NCBI RefSeq assembly: GCF_019443125.1
Contig: NZ_JAHYXK010000003.1
Coordinates: forward strand, 124,001-188,000
Reading direction: 5' to 3'
Source of the DNA: Pontibacter aydingkolensis
Lineage (GTDB): Bacteria > Bacteroidota > Bacteroidia > Cytophagales > Hymenobacteraceae
DNA: 64,000 bases
Under the pieces are notes generated by a model that had not been told where the DNA came from, searched no databases, and saw only the letters and a list, made by a program, of their open reading frames with translations. Positions 18,528-27,666 of this stretch are shown here, one piece after another. Each line of letters starts with the position of its first letter. Position 1 is the stretch's first letter. The position numbers and the translations under genes were made by a program.

Positions 18528-18554
18528 AAAGGCAACCTATACGGTTGCCTTTTT
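18528..18554 (+). terminator. Terminator hairpin, copy 2
   Basis: AAAGGCAACC, five-base loop, GGTTGCC and T-run, duplicated from the hairpin behind the intact tRNA, with only single-base loop differences. Confidence 0.8.
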
Positions 18555-18566
18555 CGTTTTGGCAGT

Positions 18567-18588
18567 ATGTCGTTTTATACTTTAACTC
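18567..18588 (+). pseudogene. Remnant of a second GIY-YIG nuclease start
   Basis: The ATG and next codons after the second terminator copy resemble the start of the nuclease at 18221 (M-x-x-Y-T at the start, with similar flanking bases), then similarity fades as the cysK 3' end begins at 18589. Too short and diverged to be a working gene. Confidence 0.5.
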
Positions 18589-19506
18589 TTACACAAACAG
18601 ATCCTCTACAGACAGATACCTTTCGCCTGTATCGTAGCAAAAGGTCAGAATTTTGGATCCATCAGGTAAGCCTTCCTGCAACTGCTTATTTACAGCAACC
18701 AGGGATGCTCCCGAGGATACCCCAATAAATAAGCCTTCTTCGCGTGCGGCACGCCGGGCAAAGTCAAAAGCGTCATCACGCTCCACCTGTATCACACCAT
18801 CCAGCAACGTGGTGTCCATTATACTTGGGATAAACCCTGCACCTATACCCTGTAGCGGGTGCGGACCTGGCTGGCCACCACTAAGCACAGGCGAGGCAGC
18901 AGGCTCTACAGCAAATACTTTTAGCTCCGGAAAATGGCTTTTCAGTACTTTTGCCACGCCGGTAATATGACCTCCTGTACCTACGCCAGTTATAAGATAA
19001 TCAAAGCCTTCCGGAAAATCATCGAGTATCTCCTGGGCCGTTGTATCTATGTGTATCTGCACGTTGGCCTCGTTATCAAACTGCATGGGCATCCAGGCAT
19101 TTTCATTCTCTTTCACTAATTCCTGTGCTTTTTCGATAGCCCCTTTCATACCTTTCTCGCGTGGGGTAAGTTCCAGTTTAGCACCATAGGCAGCCATCAG
19201 CCTGCGCCGCTCTATTGACATAGATTCCGGCATCACCAAAACTAAATTATATCCTTTTACGGCAGCTACCATAGCCAGGCCCACACCTGTATTGCCGGAA
19301 GTCGGTTCTACAATTATACTGTCCTCTTTCAGAATTCCTTTTCGCTCCGCATCCTCAATCATAGACAAAGCGATCCTGTCTTTTATACTTCCGCCGGGGT
19401 TGCTGCGCTCCATTTTCATCCATACTTCTGCCTTATCATCAAATAATTTATTAATGCGCACGTGCGGTGTGTTGCCAATGGTGCCAAGTATAGTAGTTGC
19501 TTTCAT
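18589..19506 (-). CDS. cysK: Cysteine synthase (O-acetylserine sulfhydrylase)
   Basis: PLP enzyme making cysteine from O-acetylserine and sulfide. The 305-residue protein has the PLP lysine Lys42 in NPGGSIKDR, the substrate loop PTSGNTG (68-74) and the phosphate-binding GVGTGGHI segment. It follows the serine acetyltransferase gene by 11 bases on the same strand, so the two successive steps of cysteine synthesis are co-transcribed. A second enzyme of the same fold lies at 62400 but resembles cystathionine beta-synthase. Its 3' end borders the nuclease remnant described at 18567. Confidence 0.93.
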   Translation of the reverse strand: MKATTILGTIGNTPHVRINKLFDDKAEVWMKMERSNPGGSIKDRIALSMIEDAERKGILKEDSIIVEPTSGNTGVGLAMVAAVKGYNLVLVMPESMSIERRRLMAAYGAKLELTPREKGMKGAIEKAQELVKENENAWMPMQFDNEANVQIHIDTTAQEILDDFPEGFDYLITGVGTGGHITGVAKVLKSHFPELKVFAVEPAASPVLSGGQPGPHPLQGIGAGFIPSIMDTTLLDGVIQVERDDAFDFARRAAREEGLFIGVSSGASLVAVNKQLQEGLPDGSKILTFCYDTGERYLSVEDLFV

Positions 19507-19517
19507 ATGTTGTGTTT

Positions 19518-20360
19518 TTAGATTGAAAAGTTGATGAGGTAAGACGGGTCGGGTTTCTGGCTAACCTTAATCTGAGGGCGATGGTATACTCTTGAATAGG
19601 CAGGTACGCTTTCTGTGAGCCATACATTACCTCCTATCAGGCTGTGCCTGCCCACCACTGTTTTTCCGCCAAGAATGGTTGCCCCGGCATAAATAACCAC
19701 ATTATCCTCTATGGTTGGATGGCGCTTGGTATTGGCCATGGCTTTATCTACACTGGCAGCCCCTAAGGTTACGCCCTGGTATACTTTTACATGATTGCCT
19801 ATAATGGCTGTCTCCCCGATTACAACACCTGTGCCATGGTCTATGCAAAAAGCAGTGCCTATTTTTGCCCCTGGATGTATATCTATACCGGTTTTAGTAT
19901 GTGCATGTTCTGAGTAAATGCGCGGAAGCAACGGAACATCTAACTGATAAAGTAAATGAGCAATTCTGTACACTGCCACTGCATAAAAACCTGGGTATGT
20001 GCGGATCACTTCATCGGTATTTACGGCAGCCGGGTCGCCTGCTTCGATGGCGCGTGCATCATCCATTATCTGTTCGTATACTTCTGGCAGGGCATTAAAA
20101 AAGGAGTTTACTATACTTGTCGGGGAATCAGGAAGACGTTCCTGAAGCTTTCCAAGAATTAATTCCAGGTCAGATTCCAGCACACGCAGGTGGTGCTCCA
20201 CTTCATCACCGGATTTGATAACCTGCTCAGATAAAGGCGGGAAAAGCAACTGAAGCAAACCATCAAGAAATGCACAGCTTACAGATGGCGGCACTACATG
20301 GGCAGTGTGCAGGTGGCTATTTACCAAGTGCTCTATAAAGTTCTTTTTGTCTGTAAGCAT
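19518..20360 (-). CDS. cysE: Serine O-acetyltransferase
   Basis: Acetylates serine with acetyl-CoA, first step of cysteine synthesis. The 280-residue protein has an N-terminal helical region (1-150) and a left-handed beta-helix of hexapeptide repeats from about 165 ([29 protein letters not shown]). The catalytic His is likely in IDHGTGVV. It is the longer EpsC-like form seen in Bacteroidota. First gene of the cysE-cysK operon; a 13-bp hairpin lies upstream at 20434-20470. Confidence 0.93.
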   Translation of the reverse strand: MLTDKKNFIEHLVNSHLHTAHVVPPSVSCAFLDGLLQLLFPPLSEQVIKSGDEVEHHLRVLESDLELILGKLQERLPDSPTSIVNSFFNALPEVYEQIMDDARAIEAGDPAAVNTDEVIRTYPGFYAVAVYRIAHLLYQLDVPLLPRIYSEHAHTKTGIDIHPGAKIGTAFCIDHGTGVVIGETAIIGNHVKVYQGVTLGAASVDKAMANTKRHPTIEDNVVIYAGATILGGKTVVGRHSLIGGNVWLTESVPAYSRVYHRPQIKVSQKPDPSYLINFSI

Positions 20361-20433
20361 AAGCTATCATTTATACTGATTACAGTTGTTTTTATACTTT
20401 AAAACTATAAAGATGTTCTGTACTGGATTGCTT

Positions 20434-20470
20434 TTAAGACTATACTCGCTATAGCTAAGTATAGTCTTAA
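20434..20470. repeat. Perfect 13-bp inverted repeat upstream of cysE
   Basis: TTAAGACTATACT, 11-base spacer, AGTATAGTCTTAA. It sits 74-110 bases before the cysE start and outside the adjacent terminator, so it could be an operator or an RNA hairpin in the leader; function unknown. Confidence 0.6.
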
Positions 20471-20535
20471 ATAAGTACTACCTTGAACTTATTGTATACG
20501 CTTATCCAACAGATGGCATTTTGCTGTAAAAATAT

Positions 20536-20565
20536 AAGCGCTCGTAGCATTAACTACGAGCGCTT
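20536..20565 (-). terminator. Terminator of the lipoprotein gene at 20598
   Basis: A 12-bp stem AAGCGCTCGTAG / CTACGAGCGCTT with a six-base loop; reading on the minus strand it is followed by TATATTTTT, fitting an intrinsic terminator. Confidence 0.8.
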
Positions 20566-20597
20566 AACTTTGTTAGGGTTTAAAGCCTGTTTTATGC

Positions 20598-21728
20598 TTA
20601 ATTGCAATGAGGCACTCCCATTCTACCGTTATTATAGGCATCCAATATTTCAGCCCACTGAATTAAGGTACTTCTGCTTGGGCTAGACTTGCCTTCAAAA
20701 TATAGCGTAGCATTATTGTACACTGTTAATACATTAGCTGGTATAGATGCACCTGCAGCAACATTAAGTTTAGCAGCAATATATTGATGCGCTAAGATAT
20801 AGTATGCATCTCCTTTAGGTGGCGTGTTAAGTACTTCCATGTAGTTCTTACCACTGCTGAAGAATGAATCATCATACAGGCTACCCCAGGCTGGATCTAC
20901 TTTGGTCTTGCCATTCTTATTACTCTTACTGTTCGGAGCATGGTTTTTCCAGTATCCCTGAGTTCTGGTACAGCCTCTTGGCACTTCCGGTACATTTACA
21001 CAGAACATGATATTATCAATAGCTCCTGATCCAACGGAAGTTCCTACGCCATCAAACACAACGATAAGCTTTTTGGCGTTGGCTACGTTCATGTTTACAG
21101 TTTGTGCGCTACCTTCTGCTGCGAACATCTGAAGCGGGAAATTATGAATTGCATTACTTGCATCTAGTACCCGTACATAAGATTGATTTTCTACCACATG
21201 ATTGTTGTCAACATCTACCACTACAATAGATTTTAGCGTAACAGGATGTGCAATGGATGAGAAGTCCATTTCTATAGTTGCTCCCCAGGCATTATCGCTT
21301 GGCTCCGAGTACTTGAAACCATCTTCACCTATGGCATTAGGAGTAGCAGCCACCTGGGCAGGTGTATACATGTTAGCCATCAACATCTTGCCTAGTTCTT
21401 TTCTTAACCCCAAGTCATGCCAATCGTCTCCTGTTGGGTTATTGGCATCATATACTCTTGCTACGTTTGTGCTGGTGTACACGTCGCTTGTATTACCCTT
21501 CTCTCTCTTCATGGCCATAATACCCACTGTACCATAAGCTCCGGATACCTGGGTAATAGGGAAATTACTGGTTGAGAAGTTCTCGAAGTTTATGGTGTAA
21601 CAGTTTTGAACCACCGCATCCTGGCTAGCTGAAGAATTTAATGATATCATATCATCTTCTTTCTCGCAGCCGAAGATGAACATGGCACCCAGACACAAGG
21701 CACCAATTTTGTTTAATTTTCTTTTCAT
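20598..21728 (-). CDS. Two-domain surface lipoprotein with TQGYWKNH module
   Basis: A 376-residue lipoprotein; the ATG at 21728 puts Cys21 in the lipobox IFGC (in-frame starts upstream would spoil the signal peptide). The N-terminal domain (about 35-250) is shared with the lipoprotein at 22054: a C-x-I-x-F start, a central MDFS strand followed by a LKSI-like strand, and an ending GSGAIDNIMFC, suggesting a beta-sandwich, perhaps ligand-binding. The C-terminal domain (about 258-376) starts with CTRTQGYWKNH and ends PHCN; such GYWKNH modules occur in various bacterial surface proteins of unknown role, as far as I recall. Function unknown; probably exposed at the outer membrane. Confidence 0.75.
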   Translation of the reverse strand: MKRKLNKIGALCLGAMFIFGCEKEDDMISLNSSASQDAVVQNCYTINFENFSTSNFPITQVSGAYGTVGIMAMKREKGNTSDVYTSTNVARVYDANNPTGDDWHDLGLRKELGKMLMANMYTPAQVAATPNAIGEDGFKYSEPSDNAWGATIEMDFSSIAHPVTLKSIVVVDVDNNHVVENQSYVRVLDASNAIHNFPLQMFAAEGSAQTVNMNVANAKKLIVVFDGVGTSVGSGAIDNIMFCVNVPEVPRGCTRTQGYWKNHAPNSKSNKNGKTKVDPAWGSLYDDSFFSSGKNYMEVLNTPPKGDAYYILAHQYIAAKLNVAAGASIPANVLTVYNNATLYFEGKSSPSRSTLIQWAEILDAYNNGRMGVPHCN

Positions 21729-21999
21729 AATTTTCACAGTTTTCATAGTTAAAATAAAATATTTATCACTTACCACAACCGCTTGAGCATAGCAGTGAAG
21801 TCCATGACATACGGCACAGAATAACTAAATATTATATTTAAGGGTGATATTACAGCTTTGGGTGCGTGCTGCAATTATAGGAGGGTGATTACCTGCTGAT
21901 GTTAAAAACAGAAGCCGGGCAAACAGAAGGCTACCAGGCTTAGGGCACTCTATTTATACTTTAAAAGTTAAGTAAAGTATAAGATTATTTAATTTATTT

Positions 22000-22041
22000 T
22001 TCAATACTGCCTGTTTAGTGTCGCTAACAGGCAGTATTGAA
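22000..22041 (-). terminator. Long hairpin after the lipoprotein gene at 22054
   Basis: Arms around TCAATACTGCCTGTT and AACAGGCAGTATTGA pair nearly perfectly (one bulged T) around a short loop; on the minus strand an A/T-rich run follows. Likely terminator. Confidence 0.7.
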
Positions 22042-22053
22042 TTACATTTATTC

Positions 22054-22776
22054 TTAGTTTCTGCAGAACTCGATCACATCAATGGCACCAGATCCTGCTC
22101 TTTTGCCTTCGCCTCCGATCGTAACGCGTATTTTAGCTACGCCAGGTGTATCCAATGTGTTCAGGCGTGTGGCACCAAAAGCCCCCGTTACAGGCAGGTT
22201 AAAAGTTTTGATCACGTTTCCGTTCCTGTCCAACAACTCCAGTTTCGAATCTGCCTCATCTGCAGTAATATCCAGCACATGAATGGCTTTTAAAGTGATT
22301 GTTCCCATTGCTGAGAAATCCATCTCCAGCTGGCTGCCCTGGTCATAGATCGAGGTTGTGTTTCCCTGCACTTTACCGGCGGTAAGCACATTACCCATTG
22401 GCCTTACGGCGTCTTTGTTAGGGGTAACAAAGTTTTTGTTTTTTGGGTCTGGCTGTGATGTATTGTAAAGTATGGCCGCGTTATTATTAAGATAGTTACC
22501 TCTGTCAGTAGCAACGTTATTACCTCTTGCAGACCTTAATTTAGCTGATACTCGTACAGGCGTGCCTTCGCTGTATACTGTTGTTATAGCACCTGCTATG
22601 GCTTCAACCTCATTATATTCATCAAATTCAATTATCTCGCAGGTACCCGGGGCGGTACCAAAGTTTTTACTGCCGTTTGCCGATAATGGAGACGTCGCAT
22701 CGCTTTCATTCTCACAACTCATCAATACAAAACCTAACGCAAAAACACACAGCGATCTTAAAGTAAACTTTTCCAT
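22054..22776 (-). CDS. Surface lipoprotein, single-domain paralogue of 20598 product
   Basis: A 240-residue lipoprotein; the ATG at 22776 gives a signal peptide with lipobox LMSC (Cys21). The mature part matches the first domain of the protein at 20598: C-E-I-I-E-F start, MDFSAMGTITLKAI strand in the middle, and GSGAIDVIEFC at the end. It lacks the GYWKNH module. The two genes are in tandem but each has its own terminator, so they look like duplicated, separately transcribed genes. Two conserved Cys may form a disulfide joining the ends of the domain. Function unknown. Confidence 0.72.
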   Translation of the reverse strand: MEKFTLRSLCVFALGFVLMSCENESDATSPLSANGSKNFGTAPGTCEIIEFDEYNEVEAIAGAITTVYSEGTPVRVSAKLRSARGNNVATDRGNYLNNNAAILYNTSQPDPKNKNFVTPNKDAVRPMGNVLTAGKVQGNTTSIYDQGSQLEMDFSAMGTITLKAIHVLDITADEADSKLELLDRNGNVIKTFNLPVTGAFGATRLNTLDTPGVAKIRVTIGGEGKRAGSGAIDVIEFCRN

Positions 22777-23072
22777 ACTCACACACTTTAGATATTTTAA
22801 CACATACTATCAGCTCTTCCACTCAATTGGTAAAATCATACTTACACCTGCTATACTTTTTAGGTCAAAAGTCTGCTGAATAATCCGGCTATAAAAGCTT
22901 AGGTAAGTTTGAAGGGAAGTGTAAGAACTGTATTGAGGGTGTTTACGGGCGAAGATCAAAAGGTGTTCGTTGTTTTTTGATTTTTTTAGTGAAATTTTTT
23001 CATATCAAAAAATGGTCTAACATATAGTAAAACCACATTTTAAACAAGTTATCATATATAGATAGTACAATA

Positions 23073-24272
23073 TTACTGGTTATACTTCTGTAAAAAAGAA
23101 GGGCGATCCAGTTGCTTTTTAGATAGCAGGACAAGGTAAAGAAAAGACACAGCAGCAAAGCCGGCTGATACCCAGAATGTAAGTGTAAAATTTGCCACAT
23201 TGTTACTATAGAGCCATCCTGAACTGAGTGCTCCTAGCCCAATGCCTGCCTCCAGTGCAATATACATGGTTGCCATAGCGCGGCCTCTATGAGCTTCGTG
23301 GCTAAGGTCTATGGTCCACGCAAAAACAGTGGGCGAGTTCATGCCAACTGCTACCCCGAAAAGCATTCCCGCCAGCAACAGTTGCGTAGCCGATGTACAA
23401 AGGCCTATGGCAAGCATGGCTATTGTAAGTAAGCCTGTACTTACCCGCAGCACATTAATGCGGCCGTACTTATCAGAAGCACGCCCGGCCAGAAAACGAA
23501 TAGCCAGCGACGACACCGTAAAACTAGTAAAGAAGAGGCCTTTGTTTTGTATACCTAAATGCGCACTAAAGTCTGGGATGATGGTAAGTATAGTACCAAA
23601 AGCAAATGTAGAAAAAAGCATTACAACAGATGGGCCCCATACACGCGGCTCAAAGAGCTCTTTTTTGGAAATACGCAGCAAGCCCATCCTGAACCGGTGC
23701 GGGTTATCAAGGGTTTCATGCATGCGCACCAGCACCGCCACCGACAGGAAGGCTGCAAAAGACGATGCATAGAACATGGTGTTTACGGAGAATTGATTGG
23801 CAATGGCTCCACCTAATGCTGGACCGGCAGCCATGCCCAGGCTACCCGAAAGCCCTATCAGGCCCATTGCTTCGCCGCGTTTCTGCATCGGAACCACATC
23901 GGCCACATAAGCTGAGGTACCTGTTGGCGTAAAGCCCGTAGAAAAGCCATGCAGGAAACGTAACAGCAGAAAAGCCGCTACAGAGCCGGTTACAGGATAC
24001 AGAAAACCAGCCAGTATACAGACAGCCCCGCCCACCATCATAACAGGTATGCGACCTATCTTATCGGCAAGTTTGCCGCTAAAGGGCCTCGACAAGCCAG
24101 CGGTAAGCGTAAACAGGGAAATAATAAGGCCTTTATACTCTGCGCCTCCCAAACTGGTAAGATAATCCGGAAGCTCCGGAATAATCATGTTAAAACTGGC
24201 AAAGAAAAGGAAAGAGCTCAGGCACAGCAAACCAAACTGAAGACCATAAACCCGCGTAATTTGCTCTGCCAT
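23073..24272 (-). CDS. MFS transporter
   Basis: A 399-residue major facilitator superfamily permease with about 12 hydrophobic segments. The loop between segments 2 and 3 has the family motif GKLADKIGRIP (near 64-74), and the second half has a matching RASDKYGRI loop. Drug/proton antiport or sugar export is likely for this shape, but the substrate cannot be read from the sequence. It stands alone; the neighbouring membrane protein at 24380 is on the same strand but 107 bases away. Confidence 0.88.
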   Translation of the reverse strand: MAEQITRVYGLQFGLLCLSSFLFFASFNMIIPELPDYLTSLGGAEYKGLIISLFTLTAGLSRPFSGKLADKIGRIPVMMVGGAVCILAGFLYPVTGSVAAFLLLRFLHGFSTGFTPTGTSAYVADVVPMQKRGEAMGLIGLSGSLGMAAGPALGGAIANQFSVNTMFYASSFAAFLSVAVLVRMHETLDNPHRFRMGLLRISKKELFEPRVWGPSVVMLFSTFAFGTILTIIPDFSAHLGIQNKGLFFTSFTVSSLAIRFLAGRASDKYGRINVLRVSTGLLTIAMLAIGLCTSATQLLLAGMLFGVAVGMNSPTVFAWTIDLSHEAHRGRAMATMYIALEAGIGLGALSSGWLYSNNVANFTLTFWVSAGFAAVSFLYLVLLSKKQLDRPSFLQKYNQ

Positions 24273-24379
24273 ACTTTATCGATAAGACTGCAAAGTTGGC
24301 AAAGCTTGGGCATTGATACCAGCAAAAGATATATTAAAAGTATGACTTAAAGCAGCTCAGATAAAATGAGAAGAGAATA

Positions 24380-24874
24380 TTATGCCACAGAGCTTTGCTG
24401 CACCGTTTGCACCCCATTTACCATAATACCTTTTTCCATAGCGGCCAGGTGTATACTTCTGGAAACATGCAGTATTATTTCGGGTTGCTGAATATTACCC
24501 AGGCGCATTGTTACACTTTTTCCGGAAGTAAGGTTGAAAACAACACTATGAACAGAGATATCTACTGCATCTACCTCTTTCCAGTGCACAGCTTGCTCTC
24601 GTGCGAAAAGTGTCAGCCTATACTTTATGCGTTCGGGGTTCATCGAAAAGTATGCTTCTTTAGTGGCAAGGCTTTTATCGGCGATGAGCCAGAAAGTTAC
24701 ACCCGCACTAAAAACTAGAGCATTGCTTATTGCCCAACCTAAACGAAACGCATCCTGGAGGAAAAATTCTCTGAATAAAGCATATGCCCCGCCGGCAATC
24801 AGAAAAAGTCCAAACATCAGCATATACCTTCTGGTCTGCATCAGTTGTTTCTGTGGAAAAAGGTTAACGTACAT
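24380..24874 (-). CDS. Hypothetical membrane protein, two helices plus PH-like domain
   Basis: A 164-residue protein with two hydrophobic segments (about 17-35 and 46-66) and a C-terminal soluble domain (about 75-150). The soluble part resembles small bacterial PH-like domains that follow a two-helix hairpin (strand pattern and a conserved Trp-Lys-Glu-Val-Asp segment), but this is a weak structural guess. No partner gene is evident. Function unknown. Confidence 0.65.
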   Translation of the reverse strand: MYVNLFPQKQLMQTRRYMLMFGLFLIAGGAYALFREFFLQDAFRLGWAISNALVFSAGVTFWLIADKSLATKEAYFSMNPERIKYRLTLFAREQAVHWKEVDAVDISVHSVVFNLTSGKSVTMRLGNIQQPEIILHVSRSIHLAAMEKGIMVNGVQTVQQSSVA

Positions 24875-25240
24875 GTATTCTAATTAAAGGTAAAATAGCC
24901 TGGTCTTTTGCCCCATTGCTCTGTATGCTATACTTTATTAGTTTATTTACTTGTTGATAATCAGGAGGTTTGCCAAAAAATTTCGGATTACAACCAAACA
25001 GTTCCTGAAACACAATTAGTTCTTTTTCAAGGAATACTTGTCTTTATTACTGCAATTAATGTCTTAGTTGAAGATGGTGTCAAACTAAAAATAATTCAAT
25101 TAAATAATGCCTATTCCCTTAAAAAGGAGCATAGGTATAAATATAGTAAAGTTTAAAGATATATCAATCAGGGCACATTTATTTTATACTTTAACCTGTA
25201 GATGATTTTGAGTATATTGAGGTGCAAAATAAAAATATCC
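24875..25240. other. Intergenic region with no confident gene
   Basis: About 366 bases, AT-rich. An 82-codon open frame at 24908-25156 has no motif or good start and is not called. Several AGTATA/TATACT words occur. Nothing else identified. Confidence 0.5.
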
Positions 25241-27181
25241 ATGAAAAAGCTTTCCATCATTGCCGGAGCCGTTTTGGCTTTAGCTGCCTGCCAGCAACTG
25301 CCTCAGCAAACCCCGGAAATTGCCCTTAACAAGTTCTCAGATACTACATTACAAAAAATATACACCCTGCAGGATGAGCGAAACACCGCAGAGTTACTGC
25401 CATTTTTGCACCATAACAAACCTGCTTACCGTACAGAAGCCGCGCTTGCATTTGCATCGGTACAAGACACCCTTGCCATTCCTGATCTGTTGGGCATGCT
25501 TTCAGACACCACCACCAGTGTACGCAAAGCAGCTGCTTATGCACTAGGCCAGATCGGTCACAAGAAAGCGGAGGATAGTATTATAAAGCACATGCCTCAC
25601 GAAGGCAAACCTGGAGTACAAGCTGAGTTGCTGGAAGCCCTGGGTAAGCTAGCCACACCTGTTGGCGCAGATTACCTGGCTAATTATAATGCCACCAACC
25701 AACTCGCCCTGGCTGGCCAGGCCTGGGGTATTTACAGAGCTGGCTTAAGACAACAGCACACTCCTAAAAGTATAGAACTGGCCATAAAACTGCTTTCATC
25801 GGTAAGGCCTTATGAAGCTCGGCTGGCTGCCGCACATTTTCTGGCCCGCACACCAAGGCTCGACCTAACTCCATACCGCCAGCCTTTGCTTAATGCCGCC
25901 ACCTCTGATGCAGCCCCGGAAGTACGCATGGCAGTAACACAGGCCCTTGGAAAAGTAAAAGCTTCCGATAAGGCCCAGTTCCTATCTACAATTGCGCAAA
26001 GCGACCCCGATTACAGGGTAAGGTTAAGCGCCATACGCGCCATGGCCGGACTTGAATTTGCCCAGGTAAAGCCAGCCATACTTGCTACATTACAAGATAA
26101 AAATATAAACGCCGCAGTAGCTACCGCTGAGTTTATACAGACAAACCCAGCTGGTGTGGAGGTTGATACGCTGCTAAAGTTATTGCCTGCTATACAGGAT
26201 GCACGTGTGCGAAGTGGTGTGATCTGGGTAATATTGCGTAACAGCCAGCCGCAAAGCAAAAGCTTTTTAAGCAACCGTTATAAGCAGCAATACCAAAATG
26301 TCCGAAACCCATACGACAAAGCCTATCTTCTAAAAGCTTTATCAGGCTACATCGAAAATTATCAATTTATAGCTGAGCAGATGTTCGGCGCGGAGCAGCC
26401 AATTATTGCCACTACCGGCATGGATGCCATTATTACCATGCGCCAGCAGGGGGATTTTCCGAGAAGGCTGGATGCCGACTTTGCAGAGATATTTAAGAGA
26501 GCCGTTAGCTCCGGTGACGTGGCTTTGGTAGGCATGGCGGCGGCAGCCATACGAGACCCTAAATTTAACCTGCGCAGCCAGTATAAAGAGTATAACTTTT
26601 TAACACAGGCACAGCAAAAGCTACAGTTGCCCCGCGACATGGAAACCAACATAGAATTGCAGCGAACACTAGATTACCTGAGCGGCAAAAGAGAAAGTAT
26701 AACTCCGGAAAACCCGTTCACGCACCCTATTAACTGGACTTTGGTTAAATCGATACCAGAAGGGCAACAGGTGCTTCTGAGAACAGAAAAGGGTACTATA
26801 GTGATGCAGTTGTTTGTAGAAGATGCCCCCGGCTCTGTTGCCAACTTTGTGGAACTGATCGATAAAAGGTTTTTTGATAATCTATACTTCCACAGGGTAG
26901 TGCCAAACTTTGTGGCGCAGGGCGGCGATAAGCGCGGCGACGGCTGGGGCAGCTCCGATTACTCCATCCGATCAGAGTTTGCGCCTTTACATTATCGCGA
27001 AGGGTTTGTCGGGATGGCCTCAGCGGGTAAAGACACTGAAAGTAACCAGTGGTTTATCACCCACTCCCCTGCCCCGCACCTGGATGGCAAGTATACTATT
27101 TTTGCTAAGGTAATTGATGGCATGGAGGTAGTTCACCAACTGGAAGTAGGCGATAAAATAATAGAGGTAAGTCTTAAGTAG
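25241..27181 (+). CDS. HEAT-repeat lipoprotein with C-terminal cyclophilin domain
   Basis: A 646-residue lipoprotein; the ATG at 25241 gives the lipobox LAAC (Cys17). Residues about 30-470 are helical HEAT-like repeats (for example PDLLGMLSDTTTSVRKAAAYALG and RLAAAHFLAR). Residues about 505-645 form a cyclophilin-type peptidyl-prolyl isomerase (LYFHRVVPNFVAQGGD, NQWFITHSPAPHLDGKYTIF). This suggests a periplasmic or surface-anchored folding factor whose HEAT arm holds clients, perhaps outer-membrane proteins (inference). It overlaps no gene; a VOC-family gene follows 8 bases later, probably co-transcribed. Confidence 0.88.
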   Translation: MKKLSIIAGAVLALAACQQLPQQTPEIALNKFSDTTLQKIYTLQDERNTAELLPFLHHNKPAYRTEAALAFASVQDTLAIPDLLGMLSDTTTSVRKAAAYALGQIGHKKAEDSIIKHMPHEGKPGVQAELLEALGKLATPVGADYLANYNATNQLALAGQAWGIYRAGLRQQHTPKSIELAIKLLSSVRPYEARLAAAHFLARTPRLDLTPYRQPLLNAATSDAAPEVRMAVTQALGKVKASDKAQFLSTIAQSDPDYRVRLSAIRAMAGLEFAQVKPAILATLQDKNINAAVATAEFIQTNPAGVEVDTLLKLLPAIQDARVRSGVIWVILRNSQPQSKSFLSNRYKQQYQNVRNPYDKAYLLKALSGYIENYQFIAEQMFGAEQPIIATTGMDAIITMRQQGDFPRRLDADFAEIFKRAVSSGDVALVGMAAAAIRDPKFNLRSQYKEYNFLTQAQQKLQLPRDMETNIELQRTLDYLSGKRESITPENPFTHPINWTLVKSIPEGQQVLLRTEKGTIVMQLFVEDAPGSVANFVELIDKRFFDNLYFHRVVPNFVAQGGDKRGDGWGSSDYSIRSEFAPLHYREGFVGMASAGKDTESNQWFITHSPAPHLDGKYTIFAKVIDGMEVVHQLEVGDKIIEVSLK

Positions 27182-27189
27182 CATAAAGT

Positions 27190-27609
27190 ATGAGCAAAGT
27201 ATGGCCCGCTGAATTGCCTGTAGCGCAGGTGCGTATTGCCCGCCCTACAGCTAAATTACAGGAACTTGAATACTTTTACTGCGAGGGTATCGGACTGCAG
27301 AAACTAGGCTCTTTTGAAAACCATAATGGCTATGACGGTCTCATGATCGGGTTACCCGGTTACAGTTACCACCTGGAGTTTACGCAACATAAGGCCGGGA
27401 GCCCCTGCCCTGCCCCTTCCAAAGATAACCTGCTGGTGCTCTACATACCCGACCGGGAAAGTATAAAACGGATAACCAACCGCCTGCTAAACCTTGGCTA
27501 CCCGGAAGTACCCCCTGAGAACCCCTACTGGCAAACAAAACACGCTGTAACAGTTGAAGACCCTGATGGCTGGCGGGTAGTGTTAATGCCTGCAGCGGGT
27601 ATAAACTAA
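27190..27609 (+). CDS. VOC (glyoxalase-fold) family protein
   Basis: A 139-residue vicinal-oxygen-chelate protein with one pair of beta-alpha-beta-beta-beta modules: VRIARPTAKLQELEYFY at the start, a central YHLEFTQH strand, and VEDPDGWRVVL at the end. Such proteins bind a divalent metal and act as lyases, dioxygenases or isomerases; the substrate is unknown. It directly follows the HEAT/cyclophilin lipoprotein gene and ends within the left arm of a strong terminator. Confidence 0.85.
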   Translation: MSKVWPAELPVAQVRIARPTAKLQELEYFYCEGIGLQKLGSFENHNGYDGLMIGLPGYSYHLEFTQHKAGSPCPAPSKDNLLVLYIPDRESIKRITNRLLNLGYPEVPPENPYWQTKHAVTVEDPDGWRVVLMPAAGIN

Positions 27610-27643
27610 AAGCGGCGACACCAGGTGTCGCCGCTTTTAGTTT
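27603..27643. terminator. Bidirectional intrinsic terminator
   Basis: A perfect 20-bp inverted repeat around one central base (left arm ends GCGGCGACACC), A-rich on one side and T-rich on the other, between convergent genes. The VOC gene's stop codon lies in the left arm. Confidence 0.9.
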
Positions 27644-27666
27644 ATACTTTTATAAGGAGGGTAAGT

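Noticed and set aside
18589-18728. Plus-strand frame over the cysK 3' end
   Set aside because: It is antisense to cysK and only the first few codons resemble the nuclease; treated as a remnant, not a gene.
23311-23772. 153-codon open frame opposite the MFS gene
   Set aside because: Antisense of a clear transporter; no motif.
24908-25156. 82-codon open frame on the plus strand
   Set aside because: No motif, no credible start signal and low-complexity AT-rich content; likely noncoding.
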